This document shows positions 59,799 through 64,000 of a stretch of 64,000 nt of DNA, piece after piece. Each line of letters opens with the position of its first letter. Positions within the stretch are counted from its first letter, which is position 1. This DNA is from Paenibacillus sp. J2TS4. GTDB lineage: Bacteria; Bacillota; Bacilli; Paenibacillales; NBRC-103111. The notes under the pieces are model-generated. The model did no database searches, was not told where the DNA came from, and saw only the letters and a list, made by a program, of their open reading frames with translations. The DNA lies in assembly GCF_018403245.1 (NCBI RefSeq), contig NZ_BOSH01000002.1, positions 1 through 64,000 on the forward strand, given 5' to 3'. The position numbers were made by a program, and so were the translations under genes.

Positions 59799-60212
59799 AT
59801 GAAGCTGAGAGTCGGAGCCGTATTTATTCCTGTCATCGATCTGGAAGAAAGTATTGCATGGTATACCGAGCGTCTGGGTCTTCAATTGGTCGATCATTGG
59901 GGGGCGGGTGCAAGCTTCACCTTTAAGGAGGGAGAGGCTCTAGTTGCTTTAATTGAAGTTCAGGAGCCGCAACCATTGGATTTTCCGGTTAACCCTAATC
60001 AAAGCAATGTTTATTTTCATATGGAGACGGATGATATAGAACACGCTAGAAAAGTGTTAGAAAGTAAAGATGTAGTAATTTGTAAATATTACGATCATGG
60101 ACTGATGGAAGAAATATTTATTAAAGATCCTACAGGAAATCAAATAGCGATTTATAGCGAGAAGAAGGAGTCGCCCTTCTATAAGCATGCCTCCGGAAAA
60201 ATATCCTGGTAA
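59799..60212 (+). CDS. VOC family protein (glyoxalase/bleomycin-resistance fold)
   Basis: 137 residues starting 'MKLRVGAVFIPVIDLEESIA', then 'WYTERLGLQLVDHWGAGASF', and ending with the strand 'EIFIKDPTGNQIAIYSEK'. These mark the two VOC modules with possible metal ligands. Ribosome site taggaggt before ATG 59799. Function not predictable beyond metal-dependent enzyme or drug-binding protein. Confidence 0.85.
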   Translation: MKLRVGAVFIPVIDLEESIAWYTERLGLQLVDHWGAGASFTFKEGEALVALIEVQEPQPLDFPVNPNQSNVYFHMETDDIEHARKVLESKDVVICKYYDHGLMEEIFIKDPTGNQIAIYSEKKESPFYKHASGKISW

Positions 60213-60357
60213 GCAAGAGTTTGTACGCAGATTACGAATTGGCCTGGATATTGGCACTTCTTCTAAAGCTAAACGCGGATACTGAACAAGGAAGGAGAAA
60301 TGGGTCTGGGCCGAGAAATCATACAGTCATAAAAAAGTGTATGTGAGGGGGTCCTAT

Positions 60358-61143
60358 TTGCAAAATTATAAAACCTATGGAAAACCGCCCTATCAAACCT
60401 TATTAATTCATGGTGGGCCCGGTGCTGCTGGGGAGATGGCTTCGCTGGCGAGAGAAATCAGTGATCAGGTTGGGGTTGTTGAGCCTTTTCAAACTAAAAA
60501 GACGATAGAGGAATTAGTATTAGAACTGCATGAAGTGATTCAGGAAACCTGTCCTTCTTCCGTATATTTGGTCGGTTATTCCTGGGGAGCATGGTTGTCC
60601 TATCTCTATTCTGCAATTTATCCAGAGCAGGTCAAGAAGCTTGTTCTGATCGGAAGCGGTCCGTTCGAAGAGAGGTACGCCTCGGAAATTAGTGCTGTGA
60701 GAATGAACCGAATGAATGATGGGGAAAAGATAAAATTTGCGGAACTCACGAAGAAGCTTAGCCGTCCTGATGCCAATACCGATAAGGTGTTAAAACAGTT
60801 TGGCCAGTTGATGTCGGCGCTTGACAGCTATGCCCCTATATCCGTTGAAGCGGAAGAGGGGAGTGTAGATTTTGAACTATATCACAGTGTGTGGGGAGAG
60901 GCCAGTAAATTAAGAGCGAGTGGTCTATTGCTCGAATACGGCAATCAAATTACATGTCCAGTGGTAGCTATACACGGTAAATATGATCCTCATCCTTATC
61001 AGGGGGTTATCGAACCTTTGTCTACGATCATTAAAGATTTCCGGTACATCCTATTAGAAAAATGCGGACACACCCCATGGATGGAGAGATTTGCCAAACA
61101 GCGTTTTCGAGAAGAGCTATTAAATCAATTGGAAATAAGTTAA
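60358..61143 (+). CDS. Alpha/beta hydrolase
   Basis: A 261-residue hydrolase of the alpha/beta fold with oxyanion motif 'LIHGGPGAAGE', nucleophile elbow 'LVGYSWGAWLSYLYS' (Ser), acid 'AIHGKYDPHPYQ' (Asp) and 'EKCGHTPWME' (His). The triad is complete. TTG 60358 is chosen since gaggggg precedes it by 6 nt; GTG 60337 would add seven residues. The substrate is unknown. It is followed within 30 bp by a GNAT gene and may be cotranscribed with it. Confidence 0.85.
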   Translation: MQNYKTYGKPPYQTLLIHGGPGAAGEMASLAREISDQVGVVEPFQTKKTIEELVLELHEVIQETCPSSVYLVGYSWGAWLSYLYSAIYPEQVKKLVLIGSGPFEERYASEISAVRMNRMNDGEKIKFAELTKKLSRPDANTDKVLKQFGQLMSALDSYAPISVEAEEGSVDFELYHSVWGEASKLRASGLLLEYGNQITCPVVAIHGKYDPHPYQGVIEPLSTIIKDFRYILLEKCGHTPWMERFAKQRFREELLNQLEIS

Positions 61144-61169
61144 ATGAAGAGAAGAAAGGAAAAAAGCAT

Positions 61170-61715
61170 ATGACATCCTTCCCTGTTTTGGAAACCGAAA
61201 GACTTCTATTAAGACAATTGACAGTAAAAGATTCCAGCGATTTATTTCATTACTTTTCTAAAGATGAAGTAACCCGATATTATGATTTAGAAAGCTTTGT
61301 AGAAGTGGAGCAAGCAGAGAAATTGATTGATAAGTGGAACGATAATTTTCAACAAGAACTAGGCATCCGATGGGCTATAACTTTGAAGAAGGAGAACCGG
61401 GTTATTGGCACATGCGGATTCCATAACTGGTTTAAAGAGCATTACAAAGCAGAGATTGGGTACGAGTTGACACCGGAATATTGGCGGCAAGGAATCATGA
61501 CCGAAGTATTGAAGGCCGTATTAGACTATGGATTTAAAGAACTGGAACTAAATCGAATTGAGGCATTTATTGACCCGGATAATATTAGTTCAAGAAAGCT
61601 GCTGGAGAAATCCGGGCTGCGGGAGGAAGGTTTTTTGAAGGAATGCTTTTATGAAAAAAATCAGTTTGTGGATGCTGTCCTCTTTGCAGTATTAAAGAGA
61701 GAGTATCTTAGGTGA
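61170..61715 (+). CDS. GNAT N-acetyltransferase, RimJ/RimL-like
   Basis: About 181 residues: 'LETERLLLRQLTVKDSSDLF' at the start, 'IGYELTPEYWRQGIMTEVLK' for the acetyl-CoA loop (RQGIM in place of the usual RGxGxA), and 'DPDNISSRKLLEKSGLREEG' near the end. This matches YjcK/YdaF-type ribosomal-protein or aminoglycoside acetyltransferases. ATG 61170 follows aggaaaaaag; the open frame begins further upstream inside the hydrolase gene. Confidence 0.85.
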   Translation: MTSFPVLETERLLLRQLTVKDSSDLFHYFSKDEVTRYYDLESFVEVEQAEKLIDKWNDNFQQELGIRWAITLKKENRVIGTCGFHNWFKEHYKAEIGYELTPEYWRQGIMTEVLKAVLDYGFKELELNRIEAFIDPDNISSRKLLEKSGLREEGFLKECFYEKNQFVDAVLFAVLKREYLR

Positions 61716-61758
61716 ACAAAGAGAAAAAACGCGATGTCTTAAATTTTTAAACCAATGA

Positions 61759-62006
61759 GCAGGAATATATCGTGATGAGAATCGATTGGATATCGGCTTG
61801 GGAATGGATCCTTTCCTGACAGGTAAAGGGCTGGGGGGGCCTTCTTTGTAGCAGAGGGCCTTAAATTTATGAAAGAGCATAGGAACCAGGTGCAAATTAG
61901 ACTGGTCGTGGCCAGCTTTAATCAAAGAGCGATAAATGTCTATAAAAAGAATGGATTCCTGGAAAAGGAGTTGCCTTCTTCAGTAAAGCTCACGGGAAAG
62001 ATGTAA
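61759..62006 (+). pseudogene. GNAT gene remnant with a poly-G frameshift
   Basis: Frame one reads 'AGIYRDENRLDIGLGMDPFL' and 'TGKGLGG'; after a seven-G run at about 61831-61837 the reading shifts by one base to 'AFFVAEGLKFMKEHRNQVQI', then 'VVASFNQRAINVYKKNGF' to a stop at 62004. Together these are the C-terminal two-thirds of a GNAT domain. The 5' end is missing (in-frame stop at 61756). Confidence 0.75.
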
Positions 62007-62048
62007 AGTTTATATGCATGGAAACTCTTTAGAAGGAAGGTTACATAC

Positions 62049-62684
62049 ATGACAGAATTGAATTCACTGGCTGCCCCTGATGTACTGAAAAAGCGGCTGC
62101 TTGCCTTGGCGGCCCTGGATTTAATCCTGTGCCCTGAACAATGGCTGCGTTATCACAGCTTTGATCCGCAATGGGCCCATAATGTTTCTCTGGCCATAAT
62201 CGACAATGGGTCCGGCGATCATTTGTTTATTCTGTTTACGCCGGAAGGGACGATCATGAAGGGATTCGATCATGAGTCGACCTTGAGTCCACACGCCAAT
62301 GACGAATACAAGGTATGGCCTGGCATTTACGACGATGTGCCTGCCCCGCTTCTGTCTTGGCTGGATGATGAAGCCATAGAACAAGAAGAAGTCACCTTCT
62401 GTATATGGCGCGAAACCGGAGACTCCGTCTGGCGCAAGGGAGAAGTCGAGGTTCCGGACGGAGAGGATGACGGTACCGAATTTCTGCTGGGGACCATCTT
62501 TGTAACGCCGGAGAACTATGTGGAGTGGGCGGAAGACTATTTTGACATGCCGGTGCCGGTGGAAACGGTAGAGCAGATTTATAGCGGTACTCCGATTACG
62601 GAAGCGATGATTCGTTCTCTTAACCCAGAACGAGATGTGGAGGAAGCTCTGCGCGAGCTGGAAACCCTGTTCACAACCGCCTGA
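62049..62684 (+). CDS. Hypothetical acidic protein
   Basis: 211 residues with a good ribosome site (gaaggaaggttacat before ATG 62049). It is rich in Asp, Glu and Trp, without signal peptide or membrane helices. Visible segments are 'CPEQWLRYHSFDPQWAHNVS', 'GSGDHLFILFTPEGTIMKGF' and 'VEWAEDYFDMPVPVETVEQI'. I recall similar uncharacterised Paenibacillus/Bacillus proteins but no defined domain. The acidic character would also fit an immunity-type protein; this is a guess. Confidence 0.65.
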   Translation: MTELNSLAAPDVLKKRLLALAALDLILCPEQWLRYHSFDPQWAHNVSLAIIDNGSGDHLFILFTPEGTIMKGFDHESTLSPHANDEYKVWPGIYDDVPAPLLSWLDDEAIEQEEVTFCIWRETGDSVWRKGEVEVPDGEDDGTEFLLGTIFVTPENYVEWAEDYFDMPVPVETVEQIYSGTPITEAMIRSLNPERDVEEALRELETLFTTA

Positions 62685-62769
62685 CGGAATGGCACCGCAA
62701 TCTTGCTGTCCTAGCGGTATATTTCTTGAAATCCATTAGGCTTCACTAAAAACTCATTAACTTCACTTG

Positions 62770-62797
62770 CAACCGTCATTTGATCTTGTAACGGTTG
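62770..62797. terminator. Hairpin between convergent genes
   Basis: CAACCGT (62770-62776) pairs with ACGGTTG (62791-62797), between the end of the hypothetical gene and the end of the oppositely oriented oxygenase gene. No strong T-run, so terminator activity is uncertain. Confidence 0.4.
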
Positions 62798-62831
62798 TAT
62801 GCACCATATTATTTACATTGGAGATATGACG

Positions 62832-63545
62832 CTATTTCGCGTCATGAAAAATAATCCCCAGACTATACCTTGTTCCCGTAGTCACTGTGCCGACTCCGTG
62901 TCGCAGCGTTGTCCTATAGTAGCCGCGTGTTCCCGGTACAGGGCGATGATTAGTCGGGAAAATAAGGCCTTCGCCTTGCTCCAGCGTAATGACGTGGCCT
63001 CTGCTTTGCGCCCGAGGCCGCTGTTCCACCAACAAAAACTCACCGCCCGTGTAATCCGTACCCCGCTGATTGAGTGCAAACACAACTTGGAAGGGAAAGA
63101 ACACTTCTCCATACAAATCCTGATGAAGACAGTTGTATCCTCCCGCTTCATATTTCAAAATCAACGGAGTGGAGCGGATCTGCCCTGCCTGATGACATTG
63201 CGAGAGAAATGCCGTAAGTGATTCGGGATATATAGGTGTCAGATTCAACAGATTCAACCAACGGTTGGCGGTTTTGGCCAGCTCCGGGTACAAGTCGTTA
63301 CGCAACTGCTGTAGTAATTCCGGGAGGGGAGCATCATAATATTTGTACTCCCCTATCCCGAAACGATATCTGGCCATGTTGATCGTGCTTCGGAAATGGG
63401 ATTGTACCTCGTACGTATCCATGAGGGTCGTGCACGCAGCGGGACTTAGTAAACGCGGTAACTTGGCATATCCGTGCTCATCGAGCGATTGCTGCAGCGT
63501 TTCCCAGTCCAGTTCGGTGACAGGTGTCGTGAGTTGATCAGGCAT
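62832..63545 (-). CDS. 2OG-Fe(II) oxygenase, probably DNA-repair linked
   Basis: About 237 residues of the non-heme iron, 2-oxoglutarate dependent dioxygenase fold. The first iron ligands are HxD in 'NCLHQDLYGEVFFP', and the distal His and 2OG-binding Arg are in 'LRHGVGTVTTGTRYSLGIIF'. ATG 63545 is preferred because aaaggag lies 8 nt upstream; GTG 63566 is the longer option. It overlaps the stop of an MGMT-type gene, and this pairing with alkyltransferase genes points to oxidative removal of DNA alkyl damage, like AlkB, although it is not a close AlkB match by eye. Confidence 0.85.
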   Translation of the reverse strand: MPDQLTTPVTELDWETLQQSLDEHGYAKLPRLLSPAACTTLMDTYEVQSHFRSTINMARYRFGIGEYKYYDAPLPELLQQLRNDLYPELAKTANRWLNLLNLTPIYPESLTAFLSQCHQAGQIRSTPLILKYEAGGYNCLHQDLYGEVFFPFQVVFALNQRGTDYTGGEFLLVEQRPRAQSRGHVITLEQGEGLIFPTNHRPVPGTRGYYRTTLRHGVGTVTTGTRYSLGIIFHDAK

Positions 63546-63771
63546 GCTGCCTATCTCCTTTTCCACGCAGGCCGTTCCGTTCCAATTGCAGCAGTTTTGT
63601 TTTCATATCCATTCCGCCGCGATAGCCGGTAAGTGCCCCGTTTTTGCCGATCACACGATGGTTTTGTGACCCGACAAAACAAAGCCCTTCGTCCATAGCG
63701 ACGATATGCATGGTCCAATCCTGAAAAGTAAGCAACGACCAATAAATGGTCCCTTTAATTTGGTTTGTCAT
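63538..63771 (-). pseudogene. Methylated-DNA-cysteine methyltransferase with internal deletion
   Basis: The N-terminal part 'IYWSLLTFQDWTMHIVAMDE' and 'GLCFVGSQN' is directly joined, in frame, to the C-terminal 'HRVIGKNGALTGYRGGMDMK' of an Ogt/MGMT protein. About 90 residues are missing, including the helix-turn-helix and the Pro-Cys of the PCHR active site. The product of 77 residues cannot transfer alkyl groups. The junction is near 63661-63665. ATG 63771 start; the 3' end overlaps the oxygenase start. Confidence 0.8.
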
Positions 63772-63898
63772 TTTGTATCGTATCCTCCATTTGTTGCTTA
63801 TACCACCCGCGATAGCCTTCTGGCGTGTATCCATCTTCTTTTTGAACAAGGTGATGAAATATGGCATGATCCGGATTCGGTTTCCATTGATCTGCCAT
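63755..63898 (-). CDS. Small hypothetical protein upstream of the MGMT remnant
   Basis: A 47-residue frame from ATG 63898 reading MADQWKPNPDHAIFHHLVQK, then 'GYTPEGYRGWYKQQMEDTIQ'. Its end overlaps the MGMT start by 17 nt, suggesting the two are coupled. A TATACT box about 25-30 bp upstream (minus strand) may be its promoter. The family is not recognised. It could also be the tail of a longer gene whose 5' part is gone. Confidence 0.45.
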   Translation of the reverse strand: MADQWKPNPDHAIFHHLVQKEDGYTPEGYRGWYKQQMEDTIQNDKPN

Positions 63899-64000
63899 GT
63901 TCGTTAACCTACACGAGTAGTATAACCCCAAAATGAGGCGTTTGTGTGCTTTCTCGAATGTAACAGCAAGATCGCGAAATGGTTAGTCGACACTTTTATG

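Overview
The window looks like a chromosomal accessory region of a spore-forming, low-to-mid GC Firmicute of the Paenibacillaceae, most likely Paenibacillus. The reasons are strong GGAGG ribosome sites with frequent TTG/GTG starts, a T-box leader, catabolite-response (cre) boxes, a SpoVB-like flippase, an Amidase_6 protein, LplB/LplC-type sugar ABC transporters and a crowd of small GNAT, NUDIX, VOC and APH genes. Base composition shifts along the window (AT-rich at 0.1-2.4 kb, GC-rich at 5.0-5.5, 13.7-15.1, 18-26 and 28.5-31 kb). Together with IS and gene remnants this suggests repeated gene gain and decay.

Layout. 0-5.5 kb: the edge of an ISNCY-like element, a T-box controlled alanyl-tRNA synthetase lacking the C-terminal domain, a serine-recombinase stub, an MFS pump and a frameshifted tyrosine-phosphatase-like gene. 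5.6-12.6 kb: an MFS pump, a MarR regulator and an epoxide hydrolase whose junction was duplicated around a GNAT gene, then remnants of an ABC exporter operon. 13.2-16.7 kb: a VOC protein, a DHA2 efflux pump, a PadR regulator and an arylamine N-acetyltransferase; the VOC and padR promoters carry matching palindromes. 16.8-17.4 kb: a HIRAN-domain gene fused to an integrase-like piece.

17.5-26.6 kb is an amino-sugar locus. A divergent ROK repressor faces an operon of a BadF-type amino-sugar kinase, the MurNAc-6-P etherase MurQ, an intracellular GH89 alpha-N-acetylglucosaminidase, a lipoprotein binding protein and two permeases. 26.7-41 kb holds mixed genes: HAD, RDD, a pseudokinase-GAF-LuxR regulator, a CPBP protease, a split DUF3891 gene, PAP2, a SpoVB-like flippase, an amidase, a GNAT-NUDIX fusion, APH, an ABM monooxygenase, SDR, NUDIX and a nucleotidyltransferase.

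41.1-57.1 kb is the most interesting block. An IS200-type insertion is followed by an HTH regulator, GH2 and GH43 glycosidases, and then, behind a promoter overlapped by a cre box, a sugar-type ABC transporter (lipoprotein plus two permeases) that runs directly into a biotin-independent malonate decarboxylase set (mdcA, mdcC, a fused mdcD-mdcE, mdcG, mdcH, mdcB) and an SGNH esterase. No malonate permease or LysR-type MdcR is visible. The layout suggests, as inference, a system that imports malonylated glycosides, removes sugar and malonyl groups and decarboxylates the malonate. The block ends at a truncated IS110 transposase.

57.2-64 kb: four spaced hairpins, then NUDIX, GNAT, APH, VOC, alpha/beta hydrolase and GNAT genes, a GNAT pseudogene, an unknown gene, and a leftward DNA-alkylation-repair-like operon with a 2OG-Fe(II) oxygenase and an MGMT gene that has lost its active-site region in frame. 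All homology statements come from motif recognition by eye; nothing was searched or folded by software.
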